In this document: piece by piece, positions 24,122 to 31,828 of the stretch
Position numbering within the stretch: position 1 is the first letter of the stretch
How the letters are laid out: each line of letters opens with the position of its first letter
Source: Bradyrhizobiaceae bacterium
GTDB lineage: Bacteria > Pseudomonadota > Alphaproteobacteria > Rhizobiales > Xanthobacteraceae
Length of the DNA: 39,203 nt
Assembly (NCBI GenBank): GCA_003963435.1
Contig: RXJC01000518.1
Span: 1 to 39,203 of the forward strand
Direction of reading: 5' to 3'
Notes under the pieces: model-generated
What the model saw: only the letters and a program-made list of their open reading frames with translations
Databases searched by the model: none
What the model was told of the DNA's origin: nothing
Translations under genes and position numbers: made by a program

Positions 24122-25366
24122 TTACTCGTAGTCGGCGAGCCGCAGCCCCGTGAACTGCCAACGGTGGTGCGGATAGAAGAAATTCCGATAAGTGATACGG
24201 CTGTGGCCTTCCGGAGTTGCAAGCGAGGAGCCGCGCAGCACCAGCTGGTTGACCATGAACTTGCCGTTGTACTCGCCGAGCGCACCTTCGACGGCGCGGT
24301 AGCCGGGGTAGGGTGAGTAGGAGCTGCGCGTCCACTGCCAGACGATGCCGAAGGCGTCGTTGAGCTGGCCTGCACGCGCGGCGACCTCCCATTCCATTTC
24401 GGTCGGCAAATGCTTTCCGGCCCAGCGCGCATAGGCGTCGGCCTCGTAATAGCTGACATGGCAGACCGGCGCCTCGGGATCGACCGGCTTGAGTCCGGCC
24501 AGCGTCATCACCTGCCAGGCGCCGTCGACCTCGCGCCAATAACCAGGGGCCTGCCAGTCTTCCTTGCTGGCGGCGGCAAAGCCGTCCATCAGCCACAGCG
24601 TGGCACGCCGGTAGCCGCCGTCGCGCATGAAGGCGAGCCATTCGGCATTGGTAACGAGATTGCGCGCGACCTTGACCGGGCCGACCAGGGCCCGATGCGC
24701 CGGCCGCTCGTTGTCGAAATGAAAGCCGTCATCGGCATGGCCGACGGTGTGGATGCCTTCGTTCAGTGTCAGCCAGTCCTCGCCGGTGCGCGTCGCGGAC
24801 GGAAAGCGCCAATCAGGGTCGTAGGCCGGATAGACCGGGTTTTGCGCAAAAGCGTGCAGGATGTCGGTGAACATCAACTCCTGATGCTGCTGCTCATGAT
24901 TCAGGCCGACCTCCACCAGCGGCGCGATCTCGCGCAGCTTGTCGGCGCCGGCCTCGCGGAAGAATTTGACGACGGCGGCATCGACATAGCGGCGGTAGGC
25001 ACCGACCTCATCGGCGGTGGGTCGCGTGATGTCGCCGCGATGATTGCGGGCATGACGCGGGCCGGCGCTGACGTAATAGGAATTGAACAGGAATGCGAAA
25101 TCGGGGTGGAAGGGCCGATAGCTGCTCGCATGCTCGCCGAGCAGAAATTGCTCCCAGAACCAGGTGGTATGGGCGCGGTGCCATTTCGTCGGGCTCGCGT
25201 CCGGCATGGACTGGATCTGCTGGTCCTCCGGCGAGAGCGGTGCGGCCCGGCGTTCGGTCTCATGGCGGACGCCGATAAACGCGTCCTGAAGCCTCTGGGC
25301 GAGGCCGCCCTGACCGGACGGTGACGAAAGCGGGGCGGTGGCCGTGGCGGAGGCTTGTTTCGTCAC
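24122..25366 (-). CDS. egtB: Ergothioneine biosynthesis sulfoxide synthase EgtB
   Basis: A 414-residue nonheme-iron enzyme that joins hercynine to cysteine or gamma-glutamylcysteine with O2 to give the sulfoxide. The N-terminal DinB-like domain holds the iron ligands: KWHRAH (His63/His66) and HEQQHQE (His157, His161, Glu163 region). The C-terminal formylglycine-generating-enzyme-like domain runs from about 210 (HVSYYEADAYARWAGKHLPTE) to LRLADYE. I choose the GTG at 25364-25366, with GGAG six bases upstream, over a TTG at 25417. egtD follows in the same direction. A whole ergothioneine route therefore needs only the final C-S lyase from elsewhere. Confidence 0.95.
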   Translation of the reverse strand: MTKQASATATAPLSSPSGQGGLAQRLQDAFIGVRHETERRAAPLSPEDQQIQSMPDASPTKWHRAHTTWFWEQFLLGEHASSYRPFHPDFAFLFNSYYVSAGPRHARNHRGDITRPTADEVGAYRRYVDAAVVKFFREAGADKLREIAPLVEVGLNHEQQHQELMFTDILHAFAQNPVYPAYDPDWRFPSATRTGEDWLTLNEGIHTVGHADDGFHFDNERPAHRALVGPVKVARNLVTNAEWLAFMRDGGYRRATLWLMDGFAAASKEDWQAPGYWREVDGAWQVMTLAGLKPVDPEAPVCHVSYYEADAYARWAGKHLPTEMEWEVAARAGQLNDAFGIVWQWTRSSYSPYPGYRAVEGALGEYNGKFMVNQLVLRGSSLATPEGHSRITYRNFFYPHHRWQFTGLRLADYE

Positions 25367-25655
25367 GTTTTTCTCCAGACAGGACAAGAGAACGTTGTTG
25401 GCGTTACCCGGTTCCAAAACCAGGGTTCGTCCTAGATAGGGGCTCCGTTACGGTATGAAAGTCCTCTCTGGCGATGATATTGATGTCATCAGCCTATGGA
25501 CCCGCTTGGGGCAAACCGGCCGCCGGAGACCCGTCGCCGCCATTTTACTTTGGATGCACAACGGTTTGGGCTACATATATGGACAGGTATCGGGTTAAAT
25601 CGGCTGAGCCGGCCCGAGGGTATTGTGAAGGGCTCTGCCCCAGAAGGACACGGAT

Positions 25656-25982
25656 ATGAGCATCGCGGAATTCATCGACAACGAAGTGAAGTCGAACGAC
25701 GTGGTTCTGTTCATGAAGGGTACGCCGCAATTTCCGCAGTGCGGCTTCTCCGGCCAGGTGGTCCAGATCCTCGACCACGTCGGCGTCGGCTACAAGGGCC
25801 TCAACGTCCTCGAGTCCGCCGAGCTGCGCAATGGCATCAAGGAATACTCGAACTGGCCGACCATCCCGCAGCTCTATGTCAAGGGCGAGTTCGTCGGCGG
25901 TTGCGACATCGTCCGCGAGATGTTCCAGGCCGGCGAATTGCAGCAGCTCTTCTCCGAGAAGGGTGTCGTCGTCGCGGCCTGA
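25656..25982 (+). CDS. grxD: Monothiol glutaredoxin (Grx4 type, CGFS)
   Basis: A 108-residue monothiol glutaredoxin. The active motif CGFS has Cys29 ([13 protein letters not shown]). [19 protein letters not shown] is the glutathione-binding and [2Fe-2S]-binding part. Such proteins carry Fe-S clusters with glutathione and BolA rather than reducing disulfides. The ATG follows AGAAGGACACGGAT. The macro-domain gene starts three bases after its stop, so they form an operon. The 289 bases upstream, shared with the divergent egtB, contain promoters that I cannot pin down. Confidence 0.95.
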   Translation: MSIAEFIDNEVKSNDVVLFMKGTPQFPQCGFSGQVVQILDHVGVGYKGLNVLESAELRNGIKEYSNWPTIPQLYVKGEFVGGCDIVREMFQAGELQQLFSEKGVVVAA

Positions 25983-25985
25983 TGA

Positions 25986-26540
25986 ATGGCCCGGCTGACG
26001 CGCCGGATTGGCGGCGCCGAGCTCGAGGTCATCGCTGCCGACATCACCACGCTGAGCGTTGACGCCATCGTCAACGCCGCCAACACGTCGCTCCTTGGCG
26101 GGGGCGGCGTGGATGGTGCGATCCATCGGGCCGCTGGGCCCGATCTGGTCGCCGAATGCCGCATGCTCCACGGCTGCAAAACGGGCGATGCCAAGATCAC
26201 CAAGGGCTACCGGCTCAAGGCCGCCCATGTGATCCACACCGTCGGGCCGGTCTGGAATGGCGGCTCGCTCGGCGAGGACGACCTGCTTGCCTCCTGCTAT
26301 CGCCGCTCGATGGAGCTGTGCGGGAAGCACCAGCTCACCTCGGTGGCATTCCCGGCAATTTCGACCGGCATCTTTCGTTTTCCCGCCGACCGGGCCGCTG
26401 ACATCGCGGTGCGCACGACGATCGAAGGGCTGTCTGCCGTCGAATCCGTGACCCGTATCGTGTTTTGCTGCTTCGCCGAGCCCAGCGCCAGGCTGCATGC
26501 CGAGGCGCTCGAACGACACGGCGGCCCTTGTGCCGGATGA
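25986..26540 (+). CDS. Macro-domain protein (O-acetyl-ADP-ribose deacetylase type)
   Basis: A 184-residue macro domain, close in length to YmdB/MacroD. The ligand-binding elements are [29 protein letters not shown] (the conserved Asp-Ile, Asn-Ala-Ala-Asn and glycine-rich loop) and [13 protein letters not shown] (second loop). Proteins of this class remove acetyl from O-acetyl-ADP-ribose or ADP-ribose from proteins. The catalytic Asn and Asp are present. It starts three bases after the grxD stop, so it is translated from the same message. That pairing suggests a shared stress response, but is not proof. Confidence 0.92.
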   Translation: MARLTRRIGGAELEVIAADITTLSVDAIVNAANTSLLGGGGVDGAIHRAAGPDLVAECRMLHGCKTGDAKITKGYRLKAAHVIHTVGPVWNGGSLGEDDLLASCYRRSMELCGKHQLTSVAFPAISTGIFRFPADRAADIAVRTTIEGLSAVESVTRIVFCCFAEPSARLHAEALERHGGPCAG

Positions 26541-26583
26541 CGCGGTCGTTACACTCCGCCGGACCATGTTCCGGGGAGGGGAT

Positions 26584-27870
26584 ATGATTTTACGGTCTGG
26601 ACTGCGTGCGCTGGCCTGCGGTGCACTTCTATCGCTCGGCGTGATCTCGCTGGCGCGGGCCGAAGGCACTTACGAGATTCCCGCCGGCGCGCATTTCAAC
26701 CAGGAGAAGCTCGGCAGGATCAGCGAGTTCTTCAAGAACGAGGTCGCGACCGGCAAGATCGCCGGCGCAACCGTGCTGATTCAGCAGCACGGCACGCCGG
26801 TCTACCACGAAGCCTTCGGCGTGCAGGACGTGGTCAGCAAGGCGCCGATCACGGACAAGACAATCTTCCGCCTGTTCTCGATGAGCAAGGCGATCACTTC
26901 TGTCGTCGCGATGCAATTGATCGAAGACGGCAAGATCAAGCTGGATGATCCCGTCTCGAAATACATCCCGTCCTTCGCCAATGTGAAGGTCGGCGTCGAG
27001 AAGAAGGCCGAGGACGGCACCAAGTCGCTTGAGCTGGTGCCGCCGAACCGGCCGATGACGGTGCACGATCTGATGACGCACACCTCAGGCATCACCTATG
27101 GCTTTTATGGCGACAGCCTGGTGCGCAAGGCCTATCGCGACGCCAACATCTACGCCGGCGATTTCGATCTCGCCGAGTTCGCCGAGCGCATCGCCAAACT
27201 GCCGCTGCACAACCAGCCGGGTGCGCTCTGGCAATACGGTCATTCCACCGACGTCCTGGCGCGGGTGATGGAGGTCGCGGCCGGCAAGCCGCTGATCGAC
27301 ATCATGCGCGAGAAGCTGCTCGATCCGCTCGGCATGGTCGATACCGGCTTCTTCATCACCGCGCCCGAGAAAAAGAAGCTGCTGGCGCAGCCGGTGCCGA
27401 ACGACAGCGATTTCCGCGTCGGCCGCATCAACGACCCGACGGTGGTCAAGAAGATCATGTATGCCAGCGGCGGCATGGTCACCACCATGGCGGACTACCA
27501 GCGCTTCGCGCAGATGCTGCTCAATGGCGGCAGCCTCGACGGCAAGACCATCCTCAAGCCCGCAACATTCAAGCTGATGACGACCGATCAGATCGGTCCA
27601 GGCTCCGGCGTCGAACGCGACTATTTTTACTTCCCCGGCGACGGCTTCGGCTTCGGCCTCGGGCTCGCGGTCCGCACCGATCCCGGCAACGCCAAGCCGC
27701 CGCCGCCCGGCGATCTCGGCGAGCTGAAATGGGACGGCGCTTCCGGCTGCTATTTCGTGATCGATCCCAAGCAGGACATGTTCTTCGTGCTGCTGGAGCA
27801 GACCCCGACCGAGCGCCAGCGCGTGCAGCGAACCCTGAAGCAGCTGGTCTATGAAGCCATGGAGAAGTGA
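26584..27870 (+). CDS. Secreted serine hydrolase, beta-lactamase (class C/EstB) family, copy 1
   Basis: A 428-residue protein with an N-terminal signal peptide of about 26 residues (LRALACGALLSLGVISLARA). It carries the class C beta-lactamase/penicillin-binding-protein fold, with Ser99-x-x-Lys102 (FSMSK) and a Tyr in WQYGHSTDVL as the second motif. The third region reads KWDGASGCYFVID, like the W-G-G of EstB-type esterases rather than KTG of lactamases. An esterase or D-amino-acid peptidase is therefore more likely than antibiotic resistance. The ATG at 26584 has GGAGGGGAT upstream. The second copy overlaps its last 20 bases. The substrate is unknown. Confidence 0.9.
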   Translation: MILRSGLRALACGALLSLGVISLARAEGTYEIPAGAHFNQEKLGRISEFFKNEVATGKIAGATVLIQQHGTPVYHEAFGVQDVVSKAPITDKTIFRLFSMSKAITSVVAMQLIEDGKIKLDDPVSKYIPSFANVKVGVEKKAEDGTKSLELVPPNRPMTVHDLMTHTSGITYGFYGDSLVRKAYRDANIYAGDFDLAEFAERIAKLPLHNQPGALWQYGHSTDVLARVMEVAAGKPLIDIMREKLLDPLGMVDTGFFITAPEKKKLLAQPVPNDSDFRVGRINDPTVVKKIMYASGGMVTTMADYQRFAQMLLNGGSLDGKTILKPATFKLMTTDQIGPGSGVERDYFYFPGDGFGFGLGLAVRTDPGNAKPPPPGDLGELKWDGASGCYFVIDPKQDMFFVLLEQTPTERQRVQRTLKQLVYEAMEK

Positions 27871-29137
27871 CAGGGGCGGGCGCCGCGCGTTTCTCGCGGC
27901 GCTTGTTGTTCTGGTTGGATTGGCGGCCGGTGCGAAAGCCGGCTCCGGGGAACGCACGGCCCGCACGCTCTCGGCTGAAGGGCTGGCCAAGGTCTCTGAC
28001 TACATCGGGAACGAAGTTGCGACCGGGACGATTCCCGGCGCCATCCTGCTGCTGCAGCAGCATGGCAGGCCGGTCTACTACCAGGAATTCGGCGTCCGCG
28101 ACGTTGCCACCAAGATGCCGATGAGCGCGGACACGATCTTCCGCCTCTATTCGATGTCGAAGCCGATCACGTCGGTCATGGCGATGATGCTGGTCGAGGA
28201 GGGCAGGCTCGCGCTCGAGGATCCCGTCGCAAAGTACATTCCGGCCTTTGCCGATATGAAGGTTGGCGTCGAGCGGCGGGGCGAGGGAAGCAAGGTTGCG
28301 TTGACGCTGGAGCCGCTTGAGCGTCCTGTCACGATCAAGGACCTGCTGCGTCATACCGCGGGGCTGCCTTACGGCTTCCATGGCGGCGGTGGGGTGCGCG
28401 AGCTCTATGCTGCGGCAGACCTCTTCAACAGCGATCTGTCCAACGCCGATTTCGTCGCAAAACTCGCAACGTTGCCGCTCGCCGAGCAGCCGGGCACAGT
28501 GTGGGACTACGGCTTTGCCACCGACGTGCTCGGCCGCGTTGTCGAGGTCGTCTCGGGAAAGAGGCTGCTCCAGTTCGGGAAGGAGCGGCTGCTCGATCCG
28601 CTCGGCATGACCGAGACGGCGTTCTACGTCGTCGATGCCGCCAAGTTTCCGCGCATCGCCGAGCCGATGCCGGAGGACCGCAACATCAGCCCGACGACGC
28701 GCGTGCGCGACATCAAACGTCCGGCGACATGGGAGTCGGGTGGCGCCGGCATGGTCGGCACGATCGGCGACTATGCTCGGTTTGCCCAGATGCTGCTGAA
28801 TGGCGGCACTTATGAGGGGCGCCGCTACCTCAAGCCCGAGACCGTCGCGCTGATGGCGTCGGATCATGTCGGGCCCGAAACCAACATCGCGCGCGACCAG
28901 AACTATTATCCCGGCGCCAGTTCCGGCTTCGGTCTCGGCTTCGCCGTGCGCACCTCGGTGCCGCCGGGCACGTCATGGCCGCTTGGCGAATATCGCTGGG
29001 ACGGCGTCGGCGGCACCTTCTTCTTCATCGATCCCGAAGACGATCTGGCCGGAATCTTCATGGCGCAAACGCCGTCGCAGCGCGGCCGGATTCAATTGGC
29101 GCTGAAGACGTTGATCTATCAGGCGATGGGGCGGTAA
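27851..29137 (+). CDS. Secreted serine hydrolase, beta-lactamase (class C/EstB) family, copy 2
   Basis: A 428-residue paralogue of the preceding gene with the same order of motifs: Ser101-x-x-Lys104 (YSMSK), WDYGFATDVLG and RWDGVGGTFFFID. The N-terminus, GGRRAFLAALVVLVGLAAGAKA, is a signal peptide with a pair of arginines, possibly Tat-like. The ATG lies inside the last 20 bases of the first gene in another frame (overlap 27851-27870), so translation is probably coupled. Similarity between the two, judged by eye along the whole length, indicates tandem duplication followed by divergence. The two may act on different esters or peptides in the periplasm. Confidence 0.88.
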   Translation: MKPWRSDRGGRRAFLAALVVLVGLAAGAKAGSGERTARTLSAEGLAKVSDYIGNEVATGTIPGAILLLQQHGRPVYYQEFGVRDVATKMPMSADTIFRLYSMSKPITSVMAMMLVEEGRLALEDPVAKYIPAFADMKVGVERRGEGSKVALTLEPLERPVTIKDLLRHTAGLPYGFHGGGGVRELYAAADLFNSDLSNADFVAKLATLPLAEQPGTVWDYGFATDVLGRVVEVVSGKRLLQFGKERLLDPLGMTETAFYVVDAAKFPRIAEPMPEDRNISPTTRVRDIKRPATWESGGAGMVGTIGDYARFAQMLLNGGTYEGRRYLKPETVALMASDHVGPETNIARDQNYYPGASSGFGLGFAVRTSVPPGTSWPLGEYRWDGVGGTFFFIDPEDDLAGIFMAQTPSQRGRIQLALKTLIYQAMGR

Positions 29138-29152
29138 GCGCGGAGTGGCGTC

Positions 29153-29236
29153 GTAGCCCGGATGGAGCGCAGCGCAATCCGGGATTCTTGCCGCCGAAAG
29201 AGGACCCGGATTACGCTTGCGCTCCATCCGGGCTAC
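29153..29236. repeat. Palindromic repeat, family B (second copy)
   Basis: Arms GTAGCCCGGATGGAGCGCAG and GCGCTCCATCCGGGCTAC, with inner AATCCGGG and CCCGGATT. It lies between the ends of the second serine hydrolase (plus) and the threonine aldolase (minus). Confidence 0.8.
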
Positions 29237-29245
29237 GGCAGCTCT

Positions 29246-30328
29246 CTACGCCCCGCGCACGATCTCGCGCACGTATCCGATCGTCTCCTCGACCTGGGCC
29301 GCATTGACGTCGAGATGAGTGCAGGCGCGGATGCGGCCGTCCATCATCGCCAGCGTCACGCCACGCTGGCGCAGCGCCGCGACCATCTTGTCGCCGGCAA
29401 TGCCGGCACCGTCGGGCTTGAAGAACACGAGGTTGGTCTCGGGCTCCTGCACCTCGATGCCCGATATCTGCGACAGCCCGCGGGCGAGCGCGCGCGCATT
29501 GGCGTGGTCGTCGGCAAGGCGTTCGACGTGATGGTCGAGCGCGTAGATGCAGGCGGCGGCGCAGATTCCGGCCTGCCGCATCGAGCCACCGAGCCGCTGC
29601 TTCCACTGCCACACCGCGTCGATGAAGGCGCGCGAGCCCGCGAGCACCCCGCCGATCGGTGCGCCGAGGCCCTTGGAGAAGTCGATCCAGGCTGAATCCC
29701 AGCCCGCGGTCATGTCGCGCGGGGAAATGCCGCTGGCGACAGTGGCGTTGAGCAGGCGGGCGCCGTCCATGTGGGTGACGAGGCCGTGCTGCTTGGCGAT
29801 CGCGACGATCTCATCGAGGGCCGCCTTCTTCCAGATCGTGCCGCCGCCGATGTTGGCCGTCTGCTCGACGCTGACCACGGTCTGCGGCGGCTGGTAGCGC
29901 GTGCGGGGATGCAACGCCTTGCGAAAGGTCTCCGGCGTGAACTGGCCATCGGGGCCCTTCAGCTGCGTGACCTGGAAGCCGCCGATCGCGGCATGCGCGC
30001 CGCCTTCGCGCGCGATGATGTGCGCGGTCTCATGGGCCAGGATTTCGTCGCCAGGGCGGCAATGCACCAGCGTCGCAGTGACGTTGCACATGGTGCCTGA
30101 GGGCATGTAGACAGCGGCTTCCTTGCCGAGCAGATCGGCCACGCGCTCGCACAGCGCATTCACGGTCGGATCGTTGCCGACCTGCTCGTCACCGACCTCC
30201 GCCCGTGCCATTGCCTCGCGCATCCCGGCCGTCGGCTTGGTCTGCGTGTCCGAGAGCAGATTGATGCGCACCGGCGGCGCCTTGGGATCGACGGGGGGAG
30301 GGGTGTAGAGCATGGCTGATCTCGTCAT
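29246..30328 (-). CDS. Threonine aldolase (beta-eliminating lyase family)
   Basis: A 360-residue PLP enzyme of the low-specificity threonine aldolase family, which splits threonine or allo-threonine to glycine and acetaldehyde. It includes NLLSDTQTKPTAGMREAMARAEVGDEQ, the PLP-phosphate region MPSGTMCN, THMDGARLLNA (Asp of the pyridine nitrogen) and IDFSKGLGAPIGG with the Schiff-base Lys219. The length is typical. The start is an ATG at 30326-30328, five bases from the toxin gene's stop, or another ATG five codons in; neither has a strong Shine-Dalgarno sequence. The position suggests read-through from the toxin-antitoxin genes. Confidence 0.92.
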   Translation of the reverse strand: MTRSAMLYTPPPVDPKAPPVRINLLSDTQTKPTAGMREAMARAEVGDEQVGNDPTVNALCERVADLLGKEAAVYMPSGTMCNVTATLVHCRPGDEILAHETAHIIAREGGAHAAIGGFQVTQLKGPDGQFTPETFRKALHPRTRYQPPQTVVSVEQTANIGGGTIWKKAALDEIVAIAKQHGLVTHMDGARLLNATVASGISPRDMTAGWDSAWIDFSKGLGAPIGGVLAGSRAFIDAVWQWKQRLGGSMRQAGICAAACIYALDHHVERLADDHANARALARGLSQISGIEVQEPETNLVFFKPDGAGIAGDKMVAALRQRGVTLAMMDGRIRACTHLDVNAAQVEETIGYVREIVRGA

Positions 30329-30333
30329 TTCGT

Positions 30334-30630
30334 CTAGTCGAACAATTGCGGTCTGATGTCCTGTGCGCCGTGAAGAATGGCGCGGATTTCGACGTGGTCG
30401 GGTTGCACCGTGTCGAAAATCAGATGGGATTGGAAGCGGAAACGTCGGTAGCCAGCGGCGAGTTCGTCCACTTGCTGGCCGATCAGGGGAAAGTCCGCGA
30501 GAAGTCCGAAGGAGCGGATCAGACCGGCATAATAGGCTTCGGCCTGATATTTGCCGAACCGGCTCTCGGTGAAGTCGTAGATATCGATCAGGTCGGCTCG
30601 GGTCCGCTCCGATAACCGGTACTCAGCCAT
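30334..30630 (-). CDS. ParE/RelE-superfamily toxin
   Basis: A 98-residue protein with the ParE toxin pattern: AEYRLSERTRADLIDIYDFTESRFG, then AYYAGLIRSFGLLADFPLIG, then GYRRFRFQSHLIFDT and VEIRAILHGAQDIRPQL. ParE toxins poison DNA gyrase; RelE-type ones cut mRNA on ribosomes, and the sequence favours ParE. The start at 30628-30630 lies inside the antitoxin gene (eight-base overlap), the standard coupling of such pairs. The threonine aldolase gene begins five bases further on. Toxicity is inferred from family only. Confidence 0.88.
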   Translation of the reverse strand: MAEYRLSERTRADLIDIYDFTESRFGKYQAEAYYAGLIRSFGLLADFPLIGQQVDELAAGYRRFRFQSHLIFDTVQPDHVEIRAILHGAQDIRPQLFD

Positions 30631-30838
30631 GACGGCGTTGAGCGACGCGTTCGCGCGCAGCAGCGAGGATGTCGTCCGGCGTGTCCGACGTGAAATTGTT
30701 GCAACCGGGCTGGGCGAACAGCGCTTGATATCGGCGCACCTGTTCGTCGCGGGGCAGCTTGGCCCATGCTTCAAGCTCCGCCTCAGAAGGCGCTGCCGAT
30801 GGCGGGACGTTGGCGAACTGGTCAGTCGTCTGAGACAT
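30623..30838 (-). CDS. Putative antitoxin of the ParE-type pair
   Basis: A 71-residue acidic protein directly upstream of, and overlapping, the toxin gene, so it is the antitoxin by position. The first 25 residues are Pro/Ala/Ser-rich and disordered-looking, then helices EAELEAWAKLPRDEQVRRYQ and TPDDILAAARERVAQRR follow. I see no clear ribbon-helix-helix or helix-turn-helix DNA-binding domain, which is odd for a ParD-like partner. The ATG at 30836-30838 is preferred; a GTG three codons earlier is possible. It lies just after the rpsD terminator and needs its own promoter or read-through. Confidence 0.75.
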   Translation of the reverse strand: MSQTTDQFANVPPSAAPSEAELEAWAKLPRDEQVRRYQALFAQPGCNNFTSDTPDDILAAARERVAQRRHG

Positions 30839-30855
30839 CGATAACACGATACCAC

Positions 30856-30885
30856 AACAAAAAGGCCCCGGAAACCGGGGCCTTT
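30856..30885 (-). terminator. Rho-independent terminator of rpsD
   Basis: A perfect 11-base stem AAAGGCCCCGG / CCGGGGCCTTT with a three-base loop, followed on the minus strand by TTTTTGTTG. It is placed 23 bases after the rpsD stop. Confidence 0.9.
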
Positions 30886-30907
30886 GAGCGTTGATCTGCT
30901 GAGCCTA

Positions 30908-31525
30908 TCAGCGCGAATAGAATTCGACGACCAGATGCGGCTCCATCTGCACCGGGAACGGCACGTCGGAGAGGCCGGGGATGCGGATGTACTTGGCGGT
31001 CATCTTGCCGTGGTCGACTTCGAGATAGTCGGGCGTGTCGCGCTCGGGGAGCTGGCTGGCTTCGAGCACGTGGGCGAGCTGCTTGGAAGCTTCCTTGACC
31101 TCGACCACGTCGCCGACCTTGAGCTGGTAGCTCGAGATGTTGACCTTGCGGCCGTTCACCTTGATGTGGCCGTGGTTGATGAACTGGCGCGCGGCGAAGA
31201 TCGTCGAGACGAACTTGGCGCGGTACACGACCGCGTCGAGACGACGCTCCAAGAGGCCGATCAGGTTCTCGCCGGTGTCACCCTTGAGGCGGCTGGCTTC
31301 GACATAGATGCCGTGGAACTGGCGCTCGCTGATGTTGGCGTAGTAGCCCTTCAGCTTCTGCTTGGCGCGCAGCTGCACGCCGAAGTCGGAGAGCTTGCCC
31401 TTGCGGCGCTGGCCGTGCTGGCCGGGGCCGTATTCCCTGCGGTTTACGGGGCTCTTCGGGCGGCCCCAGATGTTCTGGCCCATACGGCGATCGATCTTGT
31501 ACTTCGCCTCACTGCGCTTAGTCAT
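30908..31525 (-). CDS. rpsD: 30S ribosomal protein S4
   Basis: A complete 205-residue S4. It is a primary 16S rRNA-binding protein that starts 30S assembly and helps decoding accuracy. It contains [48 protein letters not shown] and the S4 RNA-binding domain [34 protein letters not shown]. It is monocistronic here, not in the alpha operon, as usual in Rhizobiales. A TTGACA promoter and a leader of roughly 150 bases with a strong hairpin precede it, and a terminator follows. Confidence 0.98.
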   Translation of the reverse strand: MTKRSEAKYKIDRRMGQNIWGRPKSPVNRREYGPGQHGQRRKGKLSDFGVQLRAKQKLKGYYANISERQFHGIYVEASRLKGDTGENLIGLLERRLDAVVYRAKFVSTIFAARQFINHGHIKVNGRKVNISSYQLKVGDVVEVKEASKQLAHVLEASQLPERDTPDYLEVDHGKMTAKYIRIPGLSDVPFPVQMEPHLVVEFYSR

Positions 31526-31646
31526 CGCGTCCTCTTCGGTTGCATGGTTTGAGGAAACGCGCCCTCCTGTGTGACGGGATAAATCCCGGCACCGACAGGT
31601 CCGATCCCCAAAGCTTAAGGGAGTGGACCACGGGTCGCGAAACGCT

Positions 31647-31670
31647 TCGCGGGCCGAAATCGGCCCGCGA
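31647..31670 (-). promoter_or_regulatory. Leader hairpin upstream of rpsD
   Basis: TCGCGGGCCGA and TCGGCCCGCGA form a perfect 11-base inverted repeat around AA in the predicted 5' leader of rpsD. No T-run follows on the minus strand. It may be a site for autogenous control by S4 or a stability element. Confidence 0.4.
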
Positions 31671-31678
31671 GCAGGCGG

Positions 31679-31708
31679 CTTTTAGGGGAGTTTGGACCGT
31701 TCTGTCAA
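31679..31708 (-). promoter_or_regulatory. rpsD housekeeping promoter
   Basis: On the minus strand, TTGACA (31703-31708) is followed after 18 bases by TAAAAG (31679-31684). The -35 is a perfect consensus; the -10 is weak but usual for alphaproteobacteria. It lies about 150 bases from the rpsD start. Confidence 0.6.
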
Positions 31709-31719
31709 TTCTTTACGGT

Positions 31720-31826
31720 CATCATTCCGGGGCGGTGCGAAGGCACCGAACCCGGAATCTCGAGGTTCCCCGGTGCGCAATCGCGCACCTGAGGTCTGGT
31801 CCTTCGGACCATCCCGGAACGACGGC
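31720..31826. repeat. Palindromic repeat, family G (TCATTCCGGGGC...)
   Basis: Outer arms TCATTCCGGG and CCCGGAACGA, with internal small hairpins GGTGCGAAGGCACC, GGTGCGCAATCGCGCACC and GGTCCTTCGGACC. This is a compact multi-hairpin dispersed repeat. It lies just after the E2-like gene's end and upstream of the rpsD promoter. Confidence 0.75.
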
Positions 31827-31828
31827 TC

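Larger units (their letters stand above)
31526..31828. other. rpsD leader and promoter region with repeat (303 bases, no gene)
   Basis: From right to left: a family G palindromic repeat (31720-31826), an rpsD promoter (31679-31708) and an untranslated leader to the rpsD ATG. The leader contains a perfect hairpin at 31647-31670. No open reading frame here looks like a gene. Confidence 0.6.

Noticed and set aside
25473..25490. GATGATATTGATGTCATC palindrome upstream of grxD as a regulator site
   Set aside because: The arms are only five bases, with an asymmetric centre, in a region where several such matches arise by chance.
26584..29137. Antibiotic resistance beta-lactamases
   Set aside because: SxxK and Tyr motifs are shared, but the third motif is W-D-G-like as in EstB-type esterases, not KTG; resistance is not supported.
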